Assembly: GCA_044228875.1 (NCBI GenBank)
Contig: JBGAUA010000001.1
Span: forward strand, 1 to 64,000
From: Epilinea sp044228875
GTDB taxonomy: Bacteria > Chloroflexota > Anaerolineae > Epilineales > Epilineaceae
Length of the DNA: 64,000 nucleotides
Reading direction: 5' to 3'
Shown: positions 43,765 to 53,939 of the stretch, one piece after another
How the letters are laid out: each line of letters opens with the position of its first letter
Numbering within the stretch: the first letter of the stretch is position 1
Notes under the pieces: model-generated
What the model was told of the DNA's origin: nothing
Seen by the model: the letters and a program-made list of their open reading frames with translations, nothing else
The model's database searches: none
Made by a program: the position numbers and the translations under genes

Positions 43765-46374
43765 GTGACCAAGCTCGTCATCGTCGAATCGCCCACCAAG
43801 GCGCGCACCATCGGCGCCTACCTGCCCAAGGACTACGTCGTGCTGGCCAGCATGGGCCACGTCCGGGATCTGCCCTCCTCGGCGGCGGAGATTCCCAAGG
43901 CGATGCGCGAAGCATCCTGGAGCCGCTTGGGCGTAGACGTGGAAGCCGGATTCGCCCCGCTCTACGTGGTGTCCGCCAAACGCAAGGACACCATCAAGCA
44001 ATTGAAGGACGCCTTGAAGCAGGCGGACGAGGTCTTCATCGCAACCGACGAGGATCGGGAGGGCGAGAGCATCGGCTGGCACCTGGTGGAGGTCCTCGCG
44101 CCCAAGGTCCCCATCCGCCGCATGGTCTTTCACGAGATCACCAAGGACGCCATCAACCGCGCCCTCGCCAGCACCCGCCAGATCGACGACCACCTGGTGC
44201 GAGCCCAGGAAACGCGCCGCATCCTGGACCGCCTGGTGGGCTACACCCTCTCACCCCTGCTATGGAAGAAGATCGCGCCCAAGCTGAGCGCCGGCCGGGT
44301 GCAGTCGGTGGCCGTACGGCTGTTGGTGGAGCGGGAGCGCGAGCGAGCGGCCTTCGTCAAGGGCGGCTACTGGGACCTGGGCGCCGATCTGGCCAAGCGC
44401 CCCGCCGGCGCCGGCGGATTCAGCGCCCAGCTCGCACTGGTCGACGGCCGCCGGGTGGCCACGGGTAAGGACTTCGATCCGGACACCGGCCGCGTGCCGG
44501 AAGGCAAGGACCTGCTGGTGTTGGACGAGGCAGCCGCCCGGTCCCTCAGGGAGCGGCTCCTCGAGGCGATCTGGCGGGTGGCGGAGTTGGAGACCAGGCG
44601 CGCCAGTCGCCAGCCCTATCCGCCCTTCACCACCAGCACCCTGCAGCAGGAGGCGGGGCGCAAGCTGCACCTCTCAGCCCGCGAGACCATGCAGGTGGCA
44701 CAGGCCCTCTACGAGAACGGTCATATCACCTATCACCGCACGGATTCCTACAACCTGTCGGAAGAGGCCATCGCCGGCGCGCGGCAGAGGATCCAGGCGC
44801 TCTACGGCGCAGACCACCTCAGTCCTGAGCCGCGGCGCTTCAAGACGACGTCGCGCAGCGCCCAGGAGGCCCACGAAGCCATCCGCCCCGCCGGCGGAGA
44901 CATGCTGCCGGTGGCCCAGCTGCCGCTGTCCGGGCGTGAAGCCAGGCTCTACGACCTCATCTGGAAGCGAGCGATGGCCACCCAGATGGCCGACGCCCAA
45001 CTGGAATTCGCCACCGTGCAGGTTGACGCCGGCCCCGTCGACGCGCCGGCGCAGGCCCGCTTCGTCGCCCGTGGGCGACGGGTCATCTTCCCCGGTTTCT
45101 TCCGGGCCTACGTCGAGGGCTCCGACGATCCCGAAGCCGCCATCGAAGACAAGGACGCGCCGCTGCCGCTGCTGACGGAGGGTGAGGTTCTTGACCTCCA
45201 GGACCTCCTCGCCAACGGCCATGAGACCAAGCCGCCGGCGCGTTTCACGGAAGCCTCTCTGGTCAAATCCCTCGAGGCCCATGGCGTGGGCCGGCCCAGC
45301 ACCTACGCGGCCATCCTGGGCACCATCCAGGACCGCGGCTACGTGCGCAAGGCCGGCAGCGCCTTGGTGCCCACCTACACGGCCTTCGCGGTCACCGCCC
45401 TCCTGGAGTCGGATTTCCAGAGTCTGGTCAACATCGGCTTCACGGCCGCCATGGAAGAAGACCTGGACCGCATCGCCGAGGGCAAGGTGGAATGGCGCGC
45501 CTACCTGGAGCGCTTCTTCAAGGGGCCGGAAGGTCTGGAGCAGCTGGTCGACCTGGCCCAGGGCAATGTCGACCCACGCTCGGCCAGCACCGTGCGGCTG
45601 CTGCCGGACGTGTCGGTGCGTATCGGGCGCTTCGGTCCCTACCTTGAGCGCGGCAGCGGCGAGGATCGCCAGACCGCGGCCTTGCCCGACGACCTGGCGC
45701 CGGCCGACCTGACCGCGGGCCTGGCCGAGTCGCTCTTCGCCCAGGGAGAGATCGGACCTGCCTCCCTGGGTGTGGACCCGGTCAGCAACCAGCCGGTCTA
45801 TGTCAAGGAGGGTCCTTTCGGCCCTTACGTTCAGCGCGGGGAAGACGACAGCGCCCCGAAACCTGCGCGCGTCTCCCTACCCAAGGGCCTGACGCCCGAA
45901 CAACTCGACCTGTCCACGGCACTGGCCCTCCTGTCCCTGCCCCGCACGCTGGGCGAGCATCCCGAGTCCGGCAAGCCGGTCAAGGCCGGCATCGGCCGCT
46001 TCGGCCCTTACGTGGTGCACGAAACCAGTTTCGCCAGCCTGAAGAAGGACGATGACGTGCTCCAGATCGGCTTGGAGCGGGCTCTGGAGCTGTTGGCGGA
46101 GAAGCGCGTCCGCGGGGCGCGCGGCGGCGGAGCGGGCGCGGGCACAGCGGGCGCTATCGCCATCCTGGGCCCACATCCGGACGACGGCGACCCGGTAGCC
46201 GTCATGCCCGGACGCTACGGGCCCTACGTCAAGCACGGCAAGACCAATGCCACCCTGCCCAAGGAGATGGACCCGAGCAAGGTGACGATGGATCAGGCGG
46301 TCAACATGCTGGCGGCCAAGGCGGGTCGCGGCGGCCCGGTGCGCCGCAGCCGAAAGGCGGCCGCAGCGGGATGA
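43765..46374 (+). CDS. topA: DNA topoisomerase I
   Basis: An 869-residue type IA topoisomerase that relaxes negative supercoils. The Toprim domain begins LVIVESPTKARTIG and has ATDEDREGESIGWHL. KLSAGRVQSVAVRLLVERE is the DNA-gate block. The catalytic Tyr323 lies in TYHRTDSYNLS. PSTYAAILGTIQDRGY closes the core. The C-terminal 270 residues hold four Toprim_C repeats (each with IGRFGPYL or a variant such as GPFGPYVQRG) instead of four-cysteine zinc ribbons. I chose the GTG with GAGAAG upstream, where family similarity begins; the frame is open far upstream but without similarity. Confidence 0.92.
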   Translation: MTKLVIVESPTKARTIGAYLPKDYVVLASMGHVRDLPSSAAEIPKAMREASWSRLGVDVEAGFAPLYVVSAKRKDTIKQLKDALKQADEVFIATDEDREGESIGWHLVEVLAPKVPIRRMVFHEITKDAINRALASTRQIDDHLVRAQETRRILDRLVGYTLSPLLWKKIAPKLSAGRVQSVAVRLLVERERERAAFVKGGYWDLGADLAKRPAGAGGFSAQLALVDGRRVATGKDFDPDTGRVPEGKDLLVLDEAAARSLRERLLEAIWRVAELETRRASRQPYPPFTTSTLQQEAGRKLHLSARETMQVAQALYENGHITYHRTDSYNLSEEAIAGARQRIQALYGADHLSPEPRRFKTTSRSAQEAHEAIRPAGGDMLPVAQLPLSGREARLYDLIWKRAMATQMADAQLEFATVQVDAGPVDAPAQARFVARGRRVIFPGFFRAYVEGSDDPEAAIEDKDAPLPLLTEGEVLDLQDLLANGHETKPPARFTEASLVKSLEAHGVGRPSTYAAILGTIQDRGYVRKAGSALVPTYTAFAVTALLESDFQSLVNIGFTAAMEEDLDRIAEGKVEWRAYLERFFKGPEGLEQLVDLAQGNVDPRSASTVRLLPDVSVRIGRFGPYLERGSGEDRQTAALPDDLAPADLTAGLAESLFAQGEIGPASLGVDPVSNQPVYVKEGPFGPYVQRGEDDSAPKPARVSLPKGLTPEQLDLSTALALLSLPRTLGEHPESGKPVKAGIGRFGPYVVHETSFASLKKDDDVLQIGLERALELLAEKRVRGARGGGAGAGTAGAIAILGPHPDDGDPVAVMPGRYGPYVKHGKTNATLPKEMDPSKVTMDQAVNMLAAKAGRGGPVRRSRKAAAAG

Positions 46375-46393
46375 TTCCCGGCCCGCCGCGCGG

Positions 46394-46411
46394 CGATCGA
46401 TCTTTCGATCG
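46394..46411. terminator. Short palindrome after topA
   Basis: A 7-bp perfect stem (CGATCGA, loop TCTT) about 20 bases after the topA stop, without a U run. It may be a weak terminator or only a palindrome. Confidence 0.3.
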
Positions 46412-46440
46412 GCACCCGCGGGAACAACGCGGGGTTACGG

Positions 46441-46446
46441 TATACT
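46441..46446 (+). promoter_or_regulatory. -10 box before murA
   Basis: TATACT, 50 bases before the chosen murA ATG (46497). It is only eight bases before another in-frame ATG at 46455, so a leaderless longer MurA is possible. Confidence 0.4.
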
Positions 46447-46496
46447 GACGGCGCATGGCCGTGGGACAGACCCCGCCATGGCCAGCGAGGCCCCTC

Positions 46497-47834
46497 ATGA
46501 CCCTGATGACGACCAGTTCGCCCTCTGTCTCCTCCGCCCTAGGCGATGTCCGCGGCGAGACCCTCTTCCGTGTCCGCGGCGCCGACCCCTTGTATGGATC
46601 GGTCGACATCAGAGGGGCGAAGAACGCCGCCCTGCCCATCATCGCCGCCACCTTGCTCAGCGCCGATCCCTGCATCCTGGAAAACGTACCGGACATCGCC
46701 GACATCCGGCTGATGATGGCCGTGTTGCGTCATCTGGGCGCCCGCGTGTCCTTTGACGCCACAGCGGGGCGCCTGGAAGTGGAAGCCGCCGAGATCAGGA
46801 GCCGCACGACGCCCGAGGATCTGGCCAGCCGCCTGCGCGGCAGCTTCCTGGTCATGGGGCCGCTGTTGGCGCGATTTGGTCAGGCCTCGGCACCGCAGCC
46901 CGGCGGCTGTGTCATCGGCAGCCGCCCGCTGGACGTACCCATTCGCGGCTTCATCGACCTGGGCGCCCAGGTCACCAACGTGGATGGACGCTTCGCCGCC
47001 AGCGGCCGCCTGCGGGGCGCGAGCATGATCCTGGACTACCCCAGCCACACCGGCACCGAGAACATCATCATGGCCGCCGCGATGGCCGAAGGCGAGACGG
47101 TCATCGAGAACGCCAGCACTGAGCCGGAGGTGTTGGATCTGGTCGATTTCCTGCGCGGCATGGGCGCGCGAATCGCCTGGATCGGACCGGCCACGGTGGC
47201 CATCCAAGGTGTGTCCCGCCTGCACGGCAACAGCTTCCGCTTGATGCCGGACCGCTTGGAAGCCGGAACCTACCTGCTGGCCGGGGCCATCACCCGCGGC
47301 GACGTCACGGTCAACCGCGTGGTGCCTCGCCACCTGCACGCGGTCACCGCCAAGCTGCGGGAGGCGGGGGTACACGTAGAGGAAGGCGACCATTGGCTGC
47401 GCGTCTCGGCGGGCGACGGCCTTCGGGCCGTCGATATCCGCACCTATGCCTATCCCGGCTTTCCCACGGACCTGCAGCAGCCGTTTGGAGCCCTGCTCAC
47501 CCAGGCAGATGGCCTGAGCACCATCCACGAAACCATGTTCGAGGACCGTCTGCGCTATGTCGGCGAGTTGGCGGCCATGGGCGCGGACGTGACCATCGCC
47601 GGACAGACCGCCACCTTCCGTGGGCCCTGCGCCTTGCATGGCAGCCGCGTGGCCGCTCACGACCTGCGCGCCGGAGCGGCCGTCGTCCTGGCGGGACTGG
47701 TGGCCAAAGGCGAGACCCTGGTCGAGCGCGGCCAGTACATCGAACGCGGATACGCCAATTTCGCCGCCAACCTACGCGCCTTGGGAGCCTGCTGCGAGGT
47801 GGGCCCGGTCCCTGCCGAAGGCACAGGGGGTTGA
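46497..47834 (+). CDS. murA: UDP-N-acetylglucosamine 1-carboxyvinyltransferase
   Basis: A 445-residue enzyme that adds enolpyruvate to UDP-GlcNAc, the first committed step of peptidoglycan synthesis. KNAALPIIAATLLS is the substrate-binding N-terminal block. The catalytic Cys138 is in GGCVIGSRPLDV, so fosfomycin's target residue is present. PDRLEAGTYLLAGAITRG and YPGFPTDLQQPFGALLTQA are conserved. I chose the ATG with GAGG six bases upstream. An alternative ATG 42 bases earlier sits eight bases after a -10 box. Confidence 0.93.
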   Translation: MTLMTTSSPSVSSALGDVRGETLFRVRGADPLYGSVDIRGAKNAALPIIAATLLSADPCILENVPDIADIRLMMAVLRHLGARVSFDATAGRLEVEAAEIRSRTTPEDLASRLRGSFLVMGPLLARFGQASAPQPGGCVIGSRPLDVPIRGFIDLGAQVTNVDGRFAASGRLRGASMILDYPSHTGTENIIMAAAMAEGETVIENASTEPEVLDLVDFLRGMGARIAWIGPATVAIQGVSRLHGNSFRLMPDRLEAGTYLLAGAITRGDVTVNRVVPRHLHAVTAKLREAGVHVEEGDHWLRVSAGDGLRAVDIRTYAYPGFPTDLQQPFGALLTQADGLSTIHETMFEDRLRYVGELAAMGADVTIAGQTATFRGPCALHGSRVAAHDLRAGAAVVLAGLVAKGETLVERGQYIERGYANFAANLRALGACCEVGPVPAEGTGG

Positions 47835-47983
47835 CATTCGGTCTGCGGCGGCGATGATTCCCAGGCCCGCCCGAGCCGGTCTGAGTCCCGACTGCATCCT
47901 ACCTTGACGCCGTCTACCCGCGCCGGTACCCCCCCCGGGGACGGCGCGCATCGACACGAACCCCGACGAGACGCGGAGGCAAC

Positions 47984-49003
47984 ATGTTCACGCGCCATAT
48001 CGGCATCGACCTGGGCACGGTCAACGTGCTGGTGCACGAGCGCGGCCGAGGCATCGTGCTCAACGAGCCCTCGGTCGTGGCCATCTCGGTCAACGACAAT
48101 CGCATCATGGCCGTCGGCGCCGAAGCCCTGGTGATGCTGGGCCGTTCCCCGGACACCATCGAGGTCTCCCGCCCCCTGCGCGACGGGGTCATCGCTGACT
48201 ATGTGGTGACCGAGGCCATGCTGCGCTACTTCATCGGCAAGGTCTGCGGGCGCATGTCCTTCTTCAAGCCGCAGGTGATGATCTCCGTACCGGTAGGGGT
48301 CACCAGCGTGGAGAGCCGCGCCGTGCGCGAGGCGGCGGAACAGGCCGGAGCCCGCTCCGCGTACTTGATCCCGGAGCCGATGGCGGCCGCCATCGGGGCG
48401 GGCCTGCCGGTGGGCACGGCCACGGGCAACATGGTGCTGAACATGGGCGGCGGCACCACCGAGGCGGCGGTGATCGCGGTGAACGGCATCGTGGTCGCCG
48501 GCTCGGTACGGGTTGGCGGTGACAAGTTCAACGACGCCATCACCAGCTACATCAAGCGCAAGTACAATCTCCTGATCGGCGACCGCACGGCGGAAGAGGT
48601 GAAGATCCAGATCGGCAGCGCCCTGAAGCCGGATGTCGCCGATGACGAGTTGACGATGGAGGTCCGCGGTCGCGACCAGGTGACCGGCCTGCCGAAGACC
48701 ATCTTGATGCGCACCAGCGAGGTGGTTGAGGCCTTGACCGACCCCATCCAATCCGTGATCAACGTGACCCGTGAAGTGCTGGAGCAGACGCCTCCCGAAT
48801 TGATCAGCGACATCATCGACCGCGGCGTGGTCATGACGGGCGGCAACGCCCAGTTGCGCGATCTGGATGTCCTGCTCACCGAGGAGATCGGCGTGCCCTT
48901 CTACGTGGCGGACGACCCCATGTCCTGCGTGGCCCTGGGCGCGGGCAAAGCCCTGGAGAACTACGCCCTGATTCGCCGCACGCTGCCGGCGCTGAACGTG
49001 TAG
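47984..49003 (+). CDS. mreB: MreB/Mbl-type rod-shape actin homologue with altered hydrolysis residues
   Basis: A 339-residue actin-fold protein that would organise wall synthesis at the membrane. IGIDLGTVNVLVHERGRG is the phosphate-1 loop. The hydrolytic-residue block reads LIPEPMAAAIGAGLPV, with Pro130 where MreB has the first Glu of IEEP, and the phosphate-2 loop reads LNMGGGTTE, with Asn153 where the family has Asp. By the 23-residue spacing, these match E. coli MreB Glu142 and Asp165. The adenosine motif DRGVVMTGGNAQLRDL is intact. GGAGG precedes the ATG. No mreC or mreD follows. Confidence 0.9.
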   Translation: MFTRHIGIDLGTVNVLVHERGRGIVLNEPSVVAISVNDNRIMAVGAEALVMLGRSPDTIEVSRPLRDGVIADYVVTEAMLRYFIGKVCGRMSFFKPQVMISVPVGVTSVESRAVREAAEQAGARSAYLIPEPMAAAIGAGLPVGTATGNMVLNMGGGTTEAAVIAVNGIVVAGSVRVGGDKFNDAITSYIKRKYNLLIGDRTAEEVKIQIGSALKPDVADDELTMEVRGRDQVTGLPKTILMRTSEVVEALTDPIQSVINVTREVLEQTPPELISDIIDRGVVMTGGNAQLRDLDVLLTEEIGVPFYVADDPMSCVALGAGKALENYALIRRTLPALNV

Positions 49004-49047
49004 CAGCGCCGGGCGACCGCTTCTCATGAGCGGCTAAGCAAACCGCA

Positions 49048-49075
49048 TTGAAGCCGGCCGGGGACTGGATATAAT
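49048..49075 (+). promoter_or_regulatory. Promoter of the GldAFG-like ABC operon
   Basis: TTGAAG, 16 bases, perfect TATAAT, about 88 bases before the first ATG, in the gap after mreB. Confidence 0.55.
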
Positions 49076-49163
49076 CCGCCGCCGGATACAAGCCGCAACA
49101 ATCCAACCGCGCAGCCGGACGCCCTTGGCGTTTCCGGCTGCACCATCTGCCCGAGGGGGGTGC

Positions 49164-50185
<1,022 letters not shown>

Positions 50186-50189
<4 letters not shown>

Positions 50190-50908
50190 GCAACGTGATC
50201 ACGATCGCCCGACGCGAGTTGAGCGTCTTCTTCAGTTCCACCCTTTTCTGGGTGATCGCCACGGCCTTCATGCTGTTCGGGGGCCTCCTCTTCTCCCTCT
50301 ACATCCAATCGCCGCAGGCCCAGGCCACGATGCTGCCCTTGCTCAGCCTGTACGGCACGGTGCTCCTCTTCGTCACCCCGCTCATGGCCATGCGCCTGTT
50401 GGCCGAGGAACAACGCTCCGGAACCCTGGAGTTGCTGATGACATCCCCTGTCCAGGACTGGCAGGTGGTGATGGGCAAGTGGCTGGGCGCCTTGATGGCC
50501 TTGCTCTCGTTGATAGCCTTGACGCTCAGCCACGTGTTCATCATGGGCCGGCTGAGCGAGAAGGGGCTGGACCTGGGGCCGATGCTCTCCAGCTACCTGG
50601 GTCTGGCGCTGCTCTGCGCCGCCCTCCTGGCGCTTGGCGTCCTGACCTCTTCCGTGACCGAAAGCCAGGTGGTGGCCGGATTCCTGGGGGTCATGCTGGT
50701 CCTGGTCCTGTGGTTCCTGTCCATCCTCAACCAGATCGGCACCGAAGCAGCCTGGGCCAAGGGCCTGGCCTACATGGGCCTTTCCGACCACTACATGCAT
50801 TTCGGTGACGGCCTGATCGACACCCGGGACGTGATCTACTTCCTGACCCTGACCTTCGGTTGCCTGTTCCTGGCCACCCGAATCCTGGAAACGAGGAGGT
50901 GGCGCTGA
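50186..50908 (+). CDS. ABC-2 type permease (GldF-like)
   Basis: A 240-residue permease with six transmembrane segments. ARRELSVFFSSTLFWVIATA is the usual ABC-2 start, and AMRLLAEEQRSGTLELLMTS the conserved coupling helix between segments 2 and 3. The C-terminal MGLSDHYMHFGDGLIDTRDV loop is shared by GldF proteins, which work with GldA and GldG. It overlaps genes on both sides (ATGA and TGATG), so the three subunits are made in fixed order. Confidence 0.88.
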
Positions 50909-52488
50909 TGGACAAGCTGCGTATTGCCGCACCGTATCTCTCGGTCTTCGGACTGTTCGTCATCCTCTCCAGCCTGGTCACGCCCACCCTGGCCCGCTCG
51001 TCCGGCAACACGCCGCCGGAATGGCTGGGAACGGCACTGCTCGCCACCGGCGCCGTTCTGGCCCTGGCCTGGCCGATCTTCTGCTGGGAGGATGCTCGCG
51101 AGCTCTTCGGCTCGCGGCAGGCCCGCTACGGCTCCAACGCCCTCGTGCTGACGGTGGCCATGCTGGCCCTCTTGGGCGTGGCCAACTTCTTCGGAACCCG
51201 CTTCTACACCACCTGGGACCTGACGGAGAACAAGCGCTTCTCCATCAGCAACCAGACCAAGCAGATCCTGGATGACCTGAAGAGCCAGAACAAGGAGCTC
51301 AAGCTCACGGCGATCCTGGGCCAGAGCGACGCCAACGCCGCGTCCGAGCTGGAGCGCCTGGTGGACCGCTACAGGCAGCGCTACCCCACCATGAGCTACC
51401 AGCGCCTGGACCCGCAGGTGGACGTGCCGGCCCTCATCGGCCTGGCGCAACGGATCGGGCAGGATCAGCCGCCGGGGCGGGCTCTGGTGGTGGAGTCTGG
51501 CGCCAAGCACGCCATCGCCTACAGCTTCGACGAGCAGGAGCTGACCAGCGCCATCGTCAAGGCCACCCGGGCCAAGGAGAGCGTGGTGGCCTTCACCACG
51601 GGGCATGGCGAATGCGGCACCGATGGCGGCGAGCAAGGTCAATGCAGCTACGCCGGCGTTCGGCAGGCCATGGAGCGGGAAGGCTACAAGGTGGAGACCC
51701 TCAACCTCTCCGCCCTCACCGACACCATCAAGGCGGACGTGGTCATCGTGGCCGGCCCCAGCCGACCCTTCCTGCCTGCGGAGGCCAAGGCGCTCGGCGA
51801 TTGGGTCCAGGGCGGCGGCAAGGCCATGCTCCTCCTCGGCCCCGATCAGGACGCGGGCCTTGACGACCTCCTGGGCCGCTGGGACATTCGGCCGGACAAG
51901 GACCTGGTCATCCAGACCAACCGCCTCGGGCAGATGTCTGCGGCGGTGGCCGTGGTGGACGCGGATTACCAGTTCCACGCCACCACCAAGGATCTCAGCC
52001 GCTTCCAGACCATCCTGGTGGGCACCCAGTCCTTCAGCGTCGGCACGCCGGTGGACACCACACTGACCAGCACGAAGCTGCTGGAGGTCAGCGGCGAAGG
52101 CGTCTACGGCGAGACGGACCTGGCGGGCGTCGCAGACCAGAAGGTGGAGCAGGGCCCTGAAGACAAGGCTTCGCCGCTGACCTTGGCGGTGGCCGGCGAG
52201 GGCGGCGAGAAGGGCGGCCGCCTGGTGGTCTTCGGCACCTCGGCCCTGGCGGACGACGCGGCATTGCAGCAGTTCCCACCGGGCGCCACGGCCAACGGCG
52301 ACCTGTTCCTCAATTCGGTCAGCTGGTTGGCGCAGGACGAGAGCCTCATCGCCATCCGCGCGACGGAGCCCGACAGCCGGCCGATCTCCCCCCCGCAGAA
52401 CCCGCTCCTGGTCACCTTGACCACCCTGCTCCTGATCCCCGGTGCCATCGCGGCCGTCGGGCTGTGGATCTGGTGGGGCCGGCGCTAG
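50908..52488 (+). CDS. GldG-family ABC auxiliary protein
   Basis: A 526-residue protein with two N-terminal transmembrane segments, a periplasmic or extracellular domain and a C-terminal transmembrane anchor. The family start is ARYGSNALVLTVAMLALLGV followed by TTWDLTENKRFSISNQTKQI. A glutamine-amidotransferase-like fold follows (VVAFTTGHGE, VVIVAGPSRPFLPAEAKAL, MLLLGPD), as in DUF7088/ABC_transp_aux proteins. It partners with the GldA/GldF-like pair. In gliding bacteria these act in motility; in others their cargo is unknown. Its ATG overlaps the permease stop. Confidence 0.85.
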   Translation: MDKLRIAAPYLSVFGLFVILSSLVTPTLARSSGNTPPEWLGTALLATGAVLALAWPIFCWEDARELFGSRQARYGSNALVLTVAMLALLGVANFFGTRFYTTWDLTENKRFSISNQTKQILDDLKSQNKELKLTAILGQSDANAASELERLVDRYRQRYPTMSYQRLDPQVDVPALIGLAQRIGQDQPPGRALVVESGAKHAIAYSFDEQELTSAIVKATRAKESVVAFTTGHGECGTDGGEQGQCSYAGVRQAMEREGYKVETLNLSALTDTIKADVVIVAGPSRPFLPAEAKALGDWVQGGGKAMLLLGPDQDAGLDDLLGRWDIRPDKDLVIQTNRLGQMSAAVAVVDADYQFHATTKDLSRFQTILVGTQSFSVGTPVDTTLTSTKLLEVSGEGVYGETDLAGVADQKVEQGPEDKASPLTLAVAGEGGEKGGRLVVFGTSALADDAALQQFPPGATANGDLFLNSVSWLAQDESLIAIRATEPDSRPISPPQNPLLVTLTTLLLIPGAIAAVGLWIWWGRR

Positions 52489-52521
52489 CCGGATCGCGCA
52501 ACGCAAGGAAGCGAACGCAGC

Positions 52522-53241
52522 ATGAACTCCCGCTACACCCTGATCATCGCCCTGTTGGCCATCGCCGCGGGCATCTTCGCCTATACCCAGCGCGACGCCA
52601 AGCCGGTGAACTACACCGAGGGCGCGCCTACGGCCACGCCGGCCCCCTTCCTGGATCTGGACAAGGACAAGCTGCAGGAGGTGGAGGTGGCCACCACGGA
52701 CGGAAAGGTGCTGCTCAAGCGCGCCGCCGGCGGCTGGGAGGTCGACGGCAAGGGCAAGGCCTCAGACACCGTGGGCGGAACCCTTGAGCGGCTGGCCAAG
52801 CCCGAAATCTTGCGGGACCTGGGCACTGAAGCCAAGCCGGAAGACTTTGGTCTGGCCACCGCGAGCATGACCGTGACCCTCACCTTGTCCGGCGGCGAGA
52901 GCACCGTGGTGCAGGTGGGCGACAAGCATCCCATCGACCCCCAGTACTATGTGCGCAAGGTCGGCGAACAGCGCATCGTCATCCTGTCCTCCAGCGATTG
53001 GGACAGCCTCAAGGACTGGATCGCCAACGCCCCGTTGGCGCCCACGGCCACTCCGGCCACCGAAGGCACGCCAGGTACAGAGGGCACCGGCAGCCCGGAC
53101 GCGGCAAGCGACGACGCGGCCGACACGGCGGCGGACGATGCCACCACGCCCGACGATGGCGGCGAGGTGGCCCCGATAGCCGTCGAAGCGACCCTGGCCG
53201 CGGCACCCGTCCCCACGGTCGCGGCGACGGCCAAGCCCTGA
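52522..53241 (+). CDS. DUF4340 protein of the GldG-type ABC system
   Basis: A 239-residue exported protein anchored by one N-terminal segment (about 5-20). The DUF4340 core is LDKDKLQEVEVATTDGKVLL, then GGWEVDGKGKASDTV and LTLSGGESTVVQVGDKHP followed by YYVRK. The last 70 residues are Thr/Pro/Ala/Asp-rich and probably unfolded. The family is regularly the fourth gene of GldA-GldF-GldG operons. It lies 33 bases after the GldG gene and is followed by a strong hairpin. Confidence 0.82.
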   Translation: MNSRYTLIIALLAIAAGIFAYTQRDAKPVNYTEGAPTATPAPFLDLDKDKLQEVEVATTDGKVLLKRAAGGWEVDGKGKASDTVGGTLERLAKPEILRDLGTEAKPEDFGLATASMTVTLTLSGGESTVVQVGDKHPIDPQYYVRKVGEQRIVILSSSDWDSLKDWIANAPLAPTATPATEGTPGTEGTGSPDAASDDAADTAADDATTPDDGGEVAPIAVEATLAAAPVPTVAATAKP

Positions 53242-53272
53242 CGCCCACACCGGGTCGGGCCGAAGAGATCGC

Positions 53273-53303
53273 CACGGGGGGAGGCGGGCCGCCTCCCCCC
53301 GTG
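53273..53303. terminator. Perfect GC-rich hairpin after the ABC operon
   Basis: A 13-bp perfect stem (CACGGGGGGAGGC and its complement) with a 5-base loop. It ends three bases before the -10 box of the CopC gene and replaces its -35 region, so it may both end the ABC transcript and control CopC. Confidence 0.55.
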
Positions 53304-53306
53304 TGC

Positions 53307-53312
53307 TATCTT
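53307..53312 (+). promoter_or_regulatory. -10 box for a leaderless copC transcript
   Basis: TATCTT, six bases before the ATG at 53319, with no ribosome-binding site. It sits immediately beyond the hairpin. Confidence 0.45.
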
Positions 53313-53318
53313 AAGCGC

Positions 53319-53939
53319 ATGCGCAAGCCCCTGCATCAGCCCTGGCTCAGCTTGCTGGCCGGCCTCCTCGTGGCATTCCTGGCCCTGGCGGTTGATGGCG
53401 TTCGAGCGCATTCGGACCGCGTCGAGAGCAGTCCGGAGGCGGGTGCAGTCCTGCTCCGATCGCCAAATGCGATCACGATTCAACAGAGCGGCCCCCTCGC
53501 CGAAGACAGCGTCATCCAGGTCGTGGATGAGGCCTTCCGGCGTCAGGACAAGGGGGGGACGACGATCGATCCACAGGACCCCACCGTGATGCGCACGGCC
53601 CTGAACCCCTTGCCACCCGGTGGCTACACCGTCCAGTGGACCGCCGTCGATCGCCAGGACGGCCATTCCACGCGCGGCAGCTTCACCTTCAGCGTGCTGA
53701 CTCCGGGCGATTGGGCGATGGCCAGGCTCGCGACGGCCCTGCGGTATGCTCGGCAGCTCAATCGCCGCTCGGTGATCGAGCTGGTCAACCAGTACTGGCA
53801 TATCCTCCTGGGCAGTTGGGCCATCAAGGCGGGATTGACGGTCGTCGCGGGGCGCTGGTACGTGCGCCGCCGCGCGGCGCGCAGGGCGGCGGCAGCCTTG
53901 GCGGCCGTCGAGGCCCTCTGGGAGGACGAGCGATCGTGA
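53319..53939 (+). CDS. copC: CopC-domain copper-binding protein, membrane anchored
   Basis: A 206-residue protein. A signal peptide ends at about residue 30 (GVRA), leaving His31 as N-terminal residue, the usual first ligand of the CopC Cu(II) site. The domain has SSPEAGAVLLRSPNAITI, GGYTVQWTAVDRQDGHSTRG (Asp and His of the site) and FTFSVLTPG. A C-terminal transmembrane segment and Arg/Ala-rich tail (WYVRRRAARR) anchor it, unlike free periplasmic CopC. The -10 box lies six bases before the ATG. The following lipoprotein start overlaps its stop. Confidence 0.85.
   Translation: MRKPLHQPWLSLLAGLLVAFLALAVDGVRAHSDRVESSPEAGAVLLRSPNAITIQQSGPLAEDSVIQVVDEAFRRQDKGGTTIDPQDPTVMRTALNPLPPGGYTVQWTAVDRQDGHSTRGSFTFSVLTPGDWAMARLATALRYARQLNRRSVIELVNQYWHILLGSWAIKAGLTVVAGRWYVRRRAARRAAAALAAVEALWEDERS

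Noticed and set aside
46455..46496. Earlier murA start 42 bases upstream
   Set aside because: The later ATG has a ribosome-binding site and is closer to the family N-terminus; the earlier one is kept only as a leaderless alternative.
47657..49027. A 456-codon minus-strand frame opposite mreB
   Set aside because: Antisense to murA and mreB, which have full family motifs.
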